Shown piece after piece: positions 18,908-26,791 of a stretch of 34,053 nucleotides of DNA. The translations under genes were made by a program, and so were the position numbers. Source of the stretch: Phycisphaerae bacterium (GTDB lineage Bacteria; Planctomycetota; Phycisphaerae; Phycisphaerales; SM1A02); contig VGXL01000015.1 of NCBI GenBank assembly GCA_016873315.1, positions 1 through 34,053 of the forward strand, in the 5' to 3' direction. Positions within the stretch are counted from its first letter, which is position 1; every line of letters starts with the position of its first letter. Under the pieces are notes generated by a model that saw nothing but the letters and a program-made list of their open reading frames with translations, had not been told where the DNA came from and did no database searches.

Positions 18908-18960
18908 TCGCTCGGCGCATTCGCCCTCGGTCGCTGATCGCTCGGCGCGGGCGGCCTTGG
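18901..18960. repeat. Imperfect 30-bp tandem duplication across the pdxJ stop codon
   Basis: TCGCTGATCGCTCGGCGC occurs at 18901-18918 and again at 18931-18948. The following 12 nt of each unit are partly alike, giving about 25 of 30 matching positions. Copy 1 contains the pdxJ TGA; copy 2 is intergenic, just before the dapA promoter element. It looks like a local duplication. Confidence 0.8.
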
Positions 18961-18964
18961 GTCG

Positions 18965-18970
18965 TACACT
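18965..18970 (+). promoter_or_regulatory. Putative -10 hexamer of dapA operon (TACACT)
   Basis: TACACT is followed by exactly 6 nt and the dapA ATG. It is the same hexamer and spacing as at tpiA. No Shine-Dalgarno sequence fits in the gap. Confidence 0.5.
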
Positions 18971-18976
18971 TGCGGC

Positions 18977-19891
18977 ATGCCACGGATCCTCGGCACCTAC
19001 ACCGCCATCGTCACGCCATTCTCCAACACGGATGGCTCGATCGACCTCGCTCGCCTTGAAGACCACATTCGCTTCCAGGCTGCTGGTGGCGTCACCGGCA
19101 TCGTGCCGTGCGGTACGACTGGCGAAGCGCCCACGCTCAATGAGCGCGAGCAGGCGGCGGTCATCGAGACCTCGGTGCGCGTTGGCAAGCCGCTGGGCTT
19201 GCAGATCGTCGCCGGCACGGGGAGCAACTCGACTGAGCATGCCATCCATCTGCATCGATCGGCGCACGCCCTTGGCGCTGATCTCTCGTTGCAGGTTGCG
19301 CCGTACTACAACAAGCCCTCGCAGGAGGGGATCTACCGCCACTTCATGGCCGTGGCCGACAGCTGCAGTCTGCCGATCATGCTCTACAACATCCCCGGTC
19401 GCTGCGGCGTGGCAATCGCGCCTGAGACCGTCGAACGACTTGCTCGCCACCCCAACATCGTGGCGATCAAGGAAGCGACGGGCAGCATGGACAGCGCGAG
19501 CGAGATTCGTCAGCGCTGTGGGATCACGATCTTGTCCGGTGACGACACGCTGACGATCGCATTCGCGGCGGTCGGTGCGGTGGGCGTCGTCAGCGTGCTC
19601 AGCAACATCGTGCCCGAGCGCGTGGCAAGGCTGTGCTCGCTCATGCAGTCCAACGACTTCGCGGCTGCGCGCGGCGAGCATGCTTCGCTCTTTGCGCTCG
19701 CGCGCGGCCTGCTCACGATCGACACGAACCCCGCGCCGATCAAGGCGGCCATGCAGGTCTTGGGTCGCGAGAGCGGTGTGCTGCGATTGCCCATGTGCCC
19801 GCTGCCGGCGACTGGTCTGGCTCGTGTGCGTGATCTTCTGCGAGCAGTCGGACTCGAGCCCGCGGCGGACTTCGCCGGGGCGATCCAGTGA
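18977..19891 (+). CDS. dapA: 4-hydroxy-tetrahydrodipicolinate synthase
   Basis: Condenses pyruvate with aspartate semialdehyde, the first committed step to diaminopimelate and lysine. The 304-residue product has the DHDPS set: GTTGE (46-50), YYNKPSQEG (110-118), YNIPGR (137-142) and the Schiff-base Lys165 in IKEATGS. It begins with GTYTAIVTPF, as the family does. Diaminopimelate production is consistent with a peptidoglycan-containing cell. The stop overlaps the next start as GTGA (4 nt), so the Nudix gene is probably co-translated. The C-terminus extends slightly past the usual 290-295 residues. Confidence 0.96.
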   Translation: MPRILGTYTAIVTPFSNTDGSIDLARLEDHIRFQAAGGVTGIVPCGTTGEAPTLNEREQAAVIETSVRVGKPLGLQIVAGTGSNSTEHAIHLHRSAHALGADLSLQVAPYYNKPSQEGIYRHFMAVADSCSLPIMLYNIPGRCGVAIAPETVERLARHPNIVAIKEATGSMDSASEIRQRCGITILSGDDTLTIAFAAVGAVGVVSVLSNIVPERVARLCSLMQSNDFAAARGEHASLFALARGLLTIDTNPAPIKAAMQVLGRESGVLRLPMCPLPATGLARVRDLLRAVGLEPAADFAGAIQ

Positions 19892-20427
19892 ACGACATCG
19901 ATCACCCGCGCTACGAACCGACGGCGCTGCCGTACCGCGTGGCGGTGCTCGTCTACCTGTACGACCACGAGGGTCGGCTGCTCCTTCTGCATCGTCGCAA
20001 GGCTCCCAACGCCGGTCTGCACTCGCCGATCGGCGGGAAGGTCGAGATCAGCCTTGGCGAGAGCCCGCACGAGTGCGCGCGTCGCGAGGCGATCGAGGAG
20101 AGCGGCGTGGTCCTTGCCGACCGCGACCTGCGGCTGACCGGCATCGTCAACGAGCGCGCCTACCAGGGCGAGAAGCACTGGCTGATCTTCCTCTTCGAAG
20201 CCACACGACCGATCAGTCACGAGGAGGTGACCGCCTACGAGTTTGACGAGGGAACGCTCGTGTGGGTGCCCATCGCGGAGGTGGCGTCCATCGGCATCCC
20301 TGAAACCGATCGCACGATCATGTGGCCGAGCGTGCAGTCGCACCGCGGTGGCTTCTTCATGGTCGACATCGACTGCTCCGGTGGATCCATCGACCACCGT
20401 CTTGTCGAGAGTTGGAAGGCGCGATGA
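19888..20427 (+). CDS. Nudix hydrolase
   Basis: Predicted cytoplasmic Mg-dependent pyrophosphohydrolase of 179 residues; the substrate is unknown. The Nudix helix is clear: GE-x7-REAIEESGV (about 57-74) with the catalytic Glu pair. The loop before it, GKVEISLGE, has two extra residues compared with the classical G-x5-E spacing. The protein begins with GTG, overlapping the dapA stop by 4 nt. It ends with ATGA, overlapping the kinase start. The C-terminal part is family-variable (WPSVQSHRGGFFMVDIDC). The upstream extension of the fold (LYDHEGRLLLLHRRKAPNAG) is like 8-oxo-dGTP or nucleotide-sugar hydrolases, but no specific call is justified. Confidence 0.85.
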   Translation: MNDIDHPRYEPTALPYRVAVLVYLYDHEGRLLLLHRRKAPNAGLHSPIGGKVEISLGESPHECARREAIEESGVVLADRDLRLTGIVNERAYQGEKHWLIFLFEATRPISHEEVTAYEFDEGTLVWVPIAEVASIGIPETDRTIMWPSVQSHRGGFFMVDIDCSGGSIDHRLVESWKAR

Positions 20428-22700
20428 CGACGGGCTCCGGATCGCCGCAGGATCCGCCGCGCGAGCCAGCGCGGGAGCCGCTTCCGACTGATGCGACGAT
20501 CGATGCGGCGGGAAAGCACGCGCCGCCGTTGCACGCAGCGGACACGATTGCCCCGCAGCGCATCGATCAGCCCCCGGTCTGTGACGGTCGTCAGGGATCG
20601 GCGCCGAGTCCTGAGCCCAGCGTCTCGCTGCGTGACTCGGTCGCTGCCGCGATCCGCGCCGCACGCGAGAAGTCTGGCGAGTGGATCGGGCCGTACCTCT
20701 TGGTCGAGCCCTTGGGCGAGGGTGGTTTCGGTGCGGTCTGGCATGCCGAGCGTCGCGAGCCGTATGTCCAGCATGTGGCGTTGAAGCTCATTCGCGCGGG
20801 CATGGATTCCGAGAGCGTGCTGTTGCGATTTGAGCAGGAGCGACAGGCGCTCGCGCTCATGGACCACCCGAACATCGCTCGCGTGCTCGACGGCGGCGTC
20901 ACGCCGTCCGGGCGGCCGTGGTTTGCCATGGAGTTCGTGAAGGGTGAGCCCATCACGGCGTACTGCGAGCGCCACTGCCTTGGGTTGCACGAACGGCTTG
21001 AACTCTTCCTGCAGGTGTGCGACGCCGTCCAGCACGCGCACATGCGCGGGATCATTCACCGTGATCTCAAGCCCGCCAACATTCTCGTGAGCGAGCGCGA
21101 TGGTGCTGGAGCTGTCGCCAAAGTCATTGACTTCGGCATTGCCAAGGCGCTCTCGTCGCGGCTTGCGGATCACGGCGCACAGACCGGCATCGGGCAGATG
21201 ATCGGCACGCCGGAGTACATGAGCCCCGAGCAGGCTGAGCCCGACGCGACCGACATCGACACGCGCGCGGATGTCTTTGCGCTTGGCGTGGTGCTCTACG
21301 AACTGCTCGTGGGTGCCACGCCGTTCGATCCAAAAGTGCTTCGCGCGCAGGGATTCCAGCACATCCAACGCACGATCCGCGAAGTCGATCCGCCGTCGCC
21401 GAGCGTGCGGCTGACGACGCTGGCGCGCCAGGATCCAGAGATGCGCGAGCGCATGGAGCGCGCGATGCGCCGTCGCATCGATGAACTCGCCCGGCACCTG
21501 CGATCGGAACTCGAGCTCATTCCGCTGAAGGCCATGCGCAAGCAGCGCGAGGATCGGTACGCGAGCGCCAGTGATCTGGCGCTGGATGTGCGCAACTACC
21601 TGTGTGGGCGACCGCTCCTGGCGGTGCCGGAGAGCCGCGCGTACCGAGCTCGAAAGTGGGTCCGCCGTCATCGTGGTCTGGTTGCCGGGGCGTCGGCGGT
21701 CCTCATTGCGCTCGTCATGGGATTGATCGTGTCGCTCGTCGGTTGGCGCGAGGCTGCCCTGCAGCGCACGCAGGCCGAGCGACGCGAGCGCGACGCGACA
21801 CGCGTGATGGAGTTCATGACGCAGACGCTTGCTGGCGCGAATCCGATGGATGGTGGGAGCGCCGATGTTTCGCTCGCCGACGCGCTCGATGATGCCGTGC
21901 GCCGTCTGGACACGGGCGAACTGGCGGGGCATCTTGAGAGCGAGGCCGCGCTCAGGCTTGAGGTGGCGCGCGTGTTGCGGGGGCAGGGGGACCCTGCGCG
22001 GGCGGCTGCCCTGGCGCAGCAATCCGCGCATCTGTTCCTGGAGTTCGAGGGCCCGTCGCCGAGCGTGGCGGCGGCGCTGACCGAGCAAGGATTGGCGCTG
22101 CTCGATCAGGACGCCGCGGCCGCGGCGTTGCCGGTGTTGATGCGGGCGCTTGAAATCAACGAACAGGCGTTGGGGAAGGACGCCGCAGGCATCGTTGGCA
22201 ATCTTGCCAGCATTGCGCTCGCGCAGGCTGCACTTGGTCAGGTTGATCGCGCCATCGCGCTGCACGAGCGCGCTCTGTCGATCGCCGTCGCGGCGTATCC
22301 GGAGCAGCACGCAGTTGTTGCCGCGTGCATGGGCAACCTGGGGGACTTGCTTGCGACGATCAATCGGCTCGACGAAGCCGAATCCCTGCTCGCGCGATCG
22401 CTCCAGATGCGAGAGTCGCTTCTTGGTGGTGCGCATCCCGATGTCGCGGAAGCGCAGAACAACCTCGCGATGGTGCGCTGGGAGCGCGGCCAGCGCGGCG
22501 ATGCGGACCGGCTCTTCAATCTTGCGCTGGCGAACTACGACCGTTCGTATGGACCCGCGCACGAGTACACGCGGACCGTGCTGGAATCGCTGCGCGACCT
22601 GCATCGCGAGTGGGAAGCCGCCGAGCCCGGCAAGGGCCACGCCGCTGCGGCAGATTCGTTCGAGCGGCGGTTGCACACGCCGGTCCGGTCCGCCCCCTGA
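20424..22700 (+). CDS. Transmembrane Ser/Thr protein kinase with C-terminal TPR domain
   Basis: The 758-residue product is a Hanks-type kinase. An acidic, Pro-rich N-terminal segment (1-85) leads into the kinase domain (about 90-395). Visible are the Gly loop LGEGGFGAVW (97-106), the ATP-binding Lys in VALKLIRAG (121), HRDLKPAN (212-219), DFG (236-238) and GTPEYMSPEQA (261-271). One membrane helix follows (about 419-440). The remainder (about 450-740) is helical with TPR-like repeats, such as LGQVDRAIALHERAL and NRLDEAESLLARSLQM, presumably outside the cytoplasmic membrane. The start ATG overlaps the Nudix stop as ATGA. The catalytic residues are complete, so it should be active. This kinase-TM-TPR layout is common in planctomycetes; its substrate is unknown. 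Confidence 0.92.
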   Translation: MTTGSGSPQDPPREPAREPLPTDATIDAAGKHAPPLHAADTIAPQRIDQPPVCDGRQGSAPSPEPSVSLRDSVAAAIRAAREKSGEWIGPYLLVEPLGEGGFGAVWHAERREPYVQHVALKLIRAGMDSESVLLRFEQERQALALMDHPNIARVLDGGVTPSGRPWFAMEFVKGEPITAYCERHCLGLHERLELFLQVCDAVQHAHMRGIIHRDLKPANILVSERDGAGAVAKVIDFGIAKALSSRLADHGAQTGIGQMIGTPEYMSPEQAEPDATDIDTRADVFALGVVLYELLVGATPFDPKVLRAQGFQHIQRTIREVDPPSPSVRLTTLARQDPEMRERMERAMRRRIDELARHLRSELELIPLKAMRKQREDRYASASDLALDVRNYLCGRPLLAVPESRAYRARKWVRRHRGLVAGASAVLIALVMGLIVSLVGWREAALQRTQAERRERDATRVMEFMTQTLAGANPMDGGSADVSLADALDDAVRRLDTGELAGHLESEAALRLEVARVLRGQGDPARAAALAQQSAHLFLEFEGPSPSVAAALTEQGLALLDQDAAAAALPVLMRALEINEQALGKDAAGIVGNLASIALAQAALGQVDRAIALHERALSIAVAAYPEQHAVVAACMGNLGDLLATINRLDEAESLLARSLQMRESLLGGAHPDVAEAQNNLAMVRWERGQRGDADRLFNLALANYDRSYGPAHEYTRTVLESLRDLHREWEAAEPGKGHAAAADSFERRLHTPVRSAP

Positions 22701-24092
22701 TCACACGCCCGCGGCGCGCTGGCACAGGTCGCAGAGTTCACTCGCGCGGGCATCGTTCGCGGCTTCCGCGATCACGCGCACGATCGGTTCTGTGTTGCTC
22801 GCTCGAAGGTGGACCCATCCGTCGGCGAAGTCCACACGCACGCCGTCGATGTCGCTCACACGCTCCGCCGCGAAAGTCGCCTTGACCTTCGCGAGCGCTG
22901 GCGCGACCGCGGCCATCCCACCAACCGAGGCCAACTCCATCTTCCGCTTGATCATCGCGTAGCGGGGGAGCGAGTCCACGATCACCGAAAGCGGCTTGCC
23001 CTCATGCGCGAGCAGTTCAAGGACGAGCGCCATGGCACTGAGCGAATCGCGGACCCAACAGACGCCGGGCAGGATCACGCCGCCGTTGCCCTCGCCACCA
23101 AGGACCCCTGCAACGGGCCGCAGGCCAGCCACGACATTCGCCTCGCCCACGGCCGTCCGCACCACGCGCGACCCCGGGAACCGCGCAGCGATGTCGTCGA
23201 TCATGCGGCTCGTGGACAGGTTCGTGGCGAGCGCGCCGCCTCCCGTGCGCTGGAGCATGCGCAACGCCGCCAGCACGAGCGTGCACTCTTCGCCGATGAA
23301 GCGTCCGGTCTCGTCGACGATCGCCAAGCGATCGGCGTCAGGATCCTGCGCGAACCCGCACGCCGCGCCGGGCGTCGATCCCGTCGTGTGCGCCAGTTCG
23401 ACCAGATTCTGGACGAGCGGTTCCGGTGTGTGCCCAAACACGCCCGTCTGCTCGCCAAACAGGTGCGTCACGCGGCAACCAAGCGCCTCGAGCAGCATGC
23501 GACCGCCTTCGCAGCCGCTTCCGTTGACGCTGTCGAGGACGACGGCGAACTGCCGCGAACGGATCGCGGCCGTGTCGACCAGCGCGAGCACGCGGTCGCA
23601 GTGCACGCGCGCAGCGCTCGGATCCTGCGTGACACGGCCGGTCTCAAGCGGTCCGCACCAATCGATGCGGCGCTCCTTGAAGCGAGCCACGATCTCCTTC
23701 GCAATCGCTGGTGGAGGCGCCAGCCCGTCGCCATCCAGGCACTTGATGCCGTTCCATTCGATCGGGTTGTGACTGGCCGTGATCGCGATGCCGCCATCCG
23801 CTCGATGGTGACCGATCATCACGCCGACCGATGGCGTCATCGCCACGCCAAGGTCGATCACATCGCACCCCGTTGCCATCAGGCCGCCGACTGCTGCAGC
23901 GGCGAGCGGTGGTCCGCTGATGCGGCCATCGAGTCCGACGACCACGCGTGGCCGCGCCTTGCCGGTCGTGGCCTTCAAGAATGAACCGAATGCTCCCGCG
24001 TAGGCAGCGGCGACTTCGGGCGTCATCGTCATGCCGACGATGCCTCGGGCACCACTCACGCTGAGCATCAGGGGGGCGTCGTGCGCTGTCAT
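22701..24092 (-). CDS. Phosphoglucosamine mutase / phosphohexomutase family protein
   Basis: Alpha-D-phosphohexomutase of 463 residues, interconverting hexose 6- and 1-phosphates in the cytoplasm. The phosphoserine loop is TASHNP (105-110), the Mg loop DPDADR (250-255), the sugar-binding loop GGEGNGG (332-338) and the phosphate-binding loop RASNTEP (430-436). The last two differ from bacterial GlmM (GEQSGH and RPSGTEP) and are closer to archaeal-type phosphoglucosamine or phosphomannomutases, so the sugar is uncertain. ATG 24092 is chosen over upstream codons because of homology and a TAGAGT element 8 nt before it. Its stop abuts the convergent kinase stop with no base between them (TGATCA). 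It may feed the UDP-sugar pyrophosphorylase at 12.7-14.1 kb. Confidence 0.88.
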   Translation of the reverse strand: MTAHDAPLMLSVSGARGIVGMTMTPEVAAAYAGAFGSFLKATTGKARPRVVVGLDGRISGPPLAAAAVGGLMATGCDVIDLGVAMTPSVGVMIGHHRADGGIAITASHNPIEWNGIKCLDGDGLAPPPAIAKEIVARFKERRIDWCGPLETGRVTQDPSAARVHCDRVLALVDTAAIRSRQFAVVLDSVNGSGCEGGRMLLEALGCRVTHLFGEQTGVFGHTPEPLVQNLVELAHTTGSTPGAACGFAQDPDADRLAIVDETGRFIGEECTLVLAALRMLQRTGGGALATNLSTSRMIDDIAARFPGSRVVRTAVGEANVVAGLRPVAGVLGGEGNGGVILPGVCWVRDSLSAMALVLELLAHEGKPLSVIVDSLPRYAMIKRKMELASVGGMAAVAPALAKVKATFAAERVSDIDGVRVDFADGWVHLRASNTEPIVRVIAEAANDARASELCDLCQRAAGV

Positions 24093-24100
24093 GACCACGG

Positions 24101-24106
24101 ACTCTA
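24101..24106 (-). promoter_or_regulatory. Putative -10 hexamer of the hexose-phosphate mutase gene (TAGAGT)
   Basis: On the minus strand TAGAGT is followed by 8 nt and the ATG at 24092. The same hexamer precedes the small lipoprotein gene at 27268. There is no Shine-Dalgarno sequence. Confidence 0.4.
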
Positions 24107-24174
24107 TCGAACGCTGCACGCCGGCGGCGTGACAGGCATTCACGAAACGCCTCGGAACGCATGACGACCATCGC

Positions 24175-24180
24175 TATACT
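24175..24180 (+). promoter_or_regulatory. Putative -10 hexamer of the PTPS/QueD-ppk unit (TATACT)
   Basis: TATACT, close to the TATAAT consensus, lies 11 nt before the ATG at 24192. A transcript would have a leader of only about 5 nt. No good -35 is visible at 16-18 nt upstream. Confidence 0.5.
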
Positions 24181-24191
24181 CGCTTGATTCC

Positions 24192-24563
24192 ATGTTCGAA
24201 CTGAGCGTCCAGCGGGTGTTTTCGGCAGCGCATGCCATCGTGATGCGCGGCGAGCGTGAACCGCTCCACGGTCATGACTGGAACCTTGAACTGATCGTCA
24301 CGGCTGATCGACTCGACGACGATGGTCTGCTCTGCGACTTTCACGCGGTGCAGGCGGTCGTCGATGAGGTGATCCGTCCCTTCCAAAGCAGCAACCTGAA
24401 CCAGGTTGCGCCCTTCGATCGCGTGAATCCGACAGCCGAACTCGTTGCCAAGCACATCGCCGACGCGACGGCCGCTCGACTCCCCGTCGGCGTCCGCGTC
24501 GTCCGCGTGCGCCTGACCGAAGCGCCCGGCTGCGCCGCCCACTACCACCCAAGGCACACTTGA
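24192..24563 (+). CDS. 6-pyruvoyl-tetrahydropterin synthase / 6-carboxytetrahydropterin synthase (QueD) family protein
   Basis: A T-fold pterin enzyme of 123 residues. Zinc ligands are His14 (FSAAH), His26 and His28 (LHGHDW), and Glu110 lies in the TEAPGCAAHY active-site strand. In QueD and PTPS the zinc-site loop carries the catalytic Cys a few residues before HGH; here that position is Arg (GEREPLHGH) and no Cys is nearby. Instead Glu23 gives an ExxHGH pattern. This resembles the PTPS-III subgroup that makes 6-hydroxymethyl-dihydropterin and can replace FolB in folate synthesis. A queuosine role is therefore uncertain and I give no symbol. It precedes ppk1 by one base and is divergent from the mutase gene. 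Confidence 0.87.
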   Translation: MFELSVQRVFSAAHAIVMRGEREPLHGHDWNLELIVTADRLDDDGLLCDFHAVQAVVDEVIRPFQSSNLNQVAPFDRVNPTAELVAKHIADATAARLPVGVRVVRVRLTEAPGCAAHYHPRHT

Positions 24564-24564
24564 C

Positions 24565-26712
24565 ATGGCCACCGCCCGAAAGAAGCAACTCAGTTCCGGC
24601 CCGCCGATCCTGACGAGCCCTGAGCGATTTCTCTGTCGCGACCTTGCGTGGCTCGAGTTCAACCGCCGTGTGCTGCACATGGCGCTCGATGCACGCACGC
24701 CGCTCTTGGAACGAGTTCGCTTCCTCACGATCTACTCGAACAACCTCGACGAGTTCTTCATGAAGCGCGTCGGCGGCATCCGTCACGCCGTCGAGACCGG
24801 CGAGATGCAGCCGGCATGCGAACCGCTCACTCCTGCGACCCTGCTGCATGAGGTGCGCCAGAAGGTGCATGCACTCTCGCGACAGCAGAGCGCGTGCTGG
24901 CGAGACATGGTCCGCCCCGCGCTTCGCGAGTCTGGCATCCGCGTCATGTCGTGGGACGAACTCGATGCCACTGAGCGCGCCCAGTCGGAAGCGTGGTTCC
25001 GGCGCACGGTCTTCCCGATCCTCACGCCGCTGGCCATTGACTCTGGGCACCGCTTCCCGTTCATCTCGAACATGAGCGTGTCGCTGGGTCTTGTGCTGCG
25101 CCGCCCTGGCGAGAACGAGGCGCTCTTCGCGCGCGTGAAGGTTCCCGATGTTCCCACGCGACTCTACGAACTCGAGCCGGGCCGGCGCTATGTCCCCGTG
25201 CTCGACGTCATCCGGCACAACCTCGATGACCTCTTCCCGGGCATGGAGATTCTTCAGGTCATGCCGTTCCGCGTCACGCGCGACGCCGAACTCGAAACCG
25301 ATCAGACCGATCCCGAGGATCTGCTCCAGGCGGTCGAGCAGAAGCTCAAGAAGCGCCGCTTCGCGGAAGTTGTGCGGCTCGAGGTGGCTCCCGGCGCAAG
25401 CCCGCGCATCCTTCGCTTCCTCATGGAGGAATTGCAGCTCGGCCCCGAGGACATCTACGAAGTCGACGGGCTGATCGATCACGGCATGCTCAATGCTGTG
25501 GCGGACCTGGATCTCCCTCAACAGAAGTTCAGCAAGTGGTCGCCGCTTCCGCCCGCCGGTCTTGAGGACGACGAAGCGGACATCTTCGCCCGCATCCGAC
25601 AGGGCGACCTGTTGCTGCACCATCCCTACGAGAGTTTCAACGACAGCGTCGAGCGGTTCATCGAGCAAGCCTCGCGTGATCCGAAGGTGCTCTGCATCAA
25701 GCAGAGCCTGTACCGAACGAGCGGCGACAGTCCGTTCATCGCCAGCTTGGTCCGCGCCGCCGAGGCGGGCAAGCAGGTCGCGGTGCTCGTCGAAGTGCGC
25801 GCTCGATTCGACGAGGCTCGCAACATCGAGTGGGCGAAGAAGCTCGAGCAGGCGGGCGTGCATGTGGCGTATGGCGTGATCGGCCTGAAGACGCACACCA
25901 AGACCAGCCTCGTCGTGCGACAGGAAGGCCAGTCAATCCGCTGCTACGGCCACATTGGCACCGGCAACTACAACAGCAAGACCGCGCGGCTCTACGAGGA
26001 TCTGGGCATCCTCACTTGCGATCCGTCGATCACCGAGGACTTGGTCGGGCTCTTCAACTACATGACGGGCCGATCACTCCAGGCTCAGTTCAACAAACTT
26101 CTCGTGGCGCCGACCACCATGAAGCGATCGTTCATCGAGCTCATCGAGCGCGAGGTGGCGATCCAGCAGAAGGGTGGCACCGGCAGGATCATCGTGAAGA
26201 TGAACCAGCTCGAAGACCGCAGCGTCATGGATGAGCTGTATGCGGCAGGCCGCGCGGGTGTGCAGGTCGATCTGATCGTGCGCGGCTTCTGCTGCCTCCG
26301 CCCTGGGGTCGAAGGACTCTCACCCAATGTGCGGGTACGCTCGATCATCGGGCGATTCCTTGAGCACAGCCGCATCTTTTACTTCGGTGGGGGGCACTCG
26401 GACCCGCTCAAGGGCGACTATTACATCGGCAGCGCGGACTGGATGTACCGAAACCTCAACACGCGCGTCGAGGCCGCAGCACCCATCGAACTCACCGCGC
26501 ACCGTCGCCACTTGTGGAAGATCCTGTCGTACTGCCTCGAGGATCGCAGGCAGTCGTGGCTCATGGGGCCCGATGGCCAGTTCGACCCTGTCTCCTCCGA
26601 TGGCGTGGACGCTGCCGATCCATCGATGCTCGGCCTTCACCAGCGACTGATGGACGATGCCCGCGCGGAGTTCATGCGTCGTCACGGCGGCGACGATCGC
26701 ATCGGGCCGTGA
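24565..26712 (+). CDS. ppk1: Polyphosphate kinase 1
   Basis: Reversibly polymerises the gamma-phosphate of ATP into polyphosphate. The protein has 715 residues, normal for PPK1. The N-terminal domain opens with RFLCRDLAWLEFNRRVL and IYSNNLDEFFMKRV. The catalytic half has His444 in KTHTKTSLVVR (the phosphorylated His) and HIGTGNYNSKTARLYEDLG. His601, in EHSRIFYF, is the second conserved His. YIGSADWMYRNL follows near the end. It starts one base after the stop of the PTPS-family gene, so the two are co-transcribed. Together with PhoU in this window it hints at phosphate storage control. All catalytic residues are intact. Confidence 0.97.
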   Translation: MATARKKQLSSGPPILTSPERFLCRDLAWLEFNRRVLHMALDARTPLLERVRFLTIYSNNLDEFFMKRVGGIRHAVETGEMQPACEPLTPATLLHEVRQKVHALSRQQSACWRDMVRPALRESGIRVMSWDELDATERAQSEAWFRRTVFPILTPLAIDSGHRFPFISNMSVSLGLVLRRPGENEALFARVKVPDVPTRLYELEPGRRYVPVLDVIRHNLDDLFPGMEILQVMPFRVTRDAELETDQTDPEDLLQAVEQKLKKRRFAEVVRLEVAPGASPRILRFLMEELQLGPEDIYEVDGLIDHGMLNAVADLDLPQQKFSKWSPLPPAGLEDDEADIFARIRQGDLLLHHPYESFNDSVERFIEQASRDPKVLCIKQSLYRTSGDSPFIASLVRAAEAGKQVAVLVEVRARFDEARNIEWAKKLEQAGVHVAYGVIGLKTHTKTSLVVRQEGQSIRCYGHIGTGNYNSKTARLYEDLGILTCDPSITEDLVGLFNYMTGRSLQAQFNKLLVAPTTMKRSFIELIEREVAIQQKGGTGRIIVKMNQLEDRSVMDELYAAGRAGVQVDLIVRGFCCLRPGVEGLSPNVRVRSIIGRFLEHSRIFYFGGGHSDPLKGDYYIGSADWMYRNLNTRVEAAAPIELTAHRRHLWKILSYCLEDRRQSWLMGPDGQFDPVSSDGVDAADPSMLGLHQRLMDDARAEFMRRHGGDDRIGP

Positions 26713-26763
26713 GTGGCCACGCAAACTTGGCGTGAGCCGCATGGCAGGGCGAGCTCTTGCGGT

Positions 26764-26775
26764 GAGCGATCGCTC
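26764..26775. other. 12-bp perfect palindrome in a convergent intergenic space
   Basis: GAGCGATCGCTC is a perfect palindrome in the 79 nt between ppk1 and the convergent lipoprotein gene. It has no loop and no T-run, so it is not a good terminator. Its core is the octamer GCGATCGC, which recurs elsewhere in the window. Confidence 0.4.
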
Positions 26776-26791
26776 TGCGCGTGCGGTGCGT

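Noticed and set aside
16286-19681. 1131-codon open frame on the minus strand through cysN, pdxJ and dapA
   Set aside because: It crosses three well-supported genes, is His/Arg/Asp-rich with no domain, and is the complement of GC-rich third positions.
20235-22676. 813-codon minus-strand frame antisense to the Ser/Thr kinase
   Set aside because: The kinase frame contains every catalytic motif; the antisense product is Arg-rich without homology.
26718-26734. CACGC / GCGTG hairpin after ppk1
   Set aside because: Only 5 bp with a 7-nt loop and no T-run; too weak to call a terminator.
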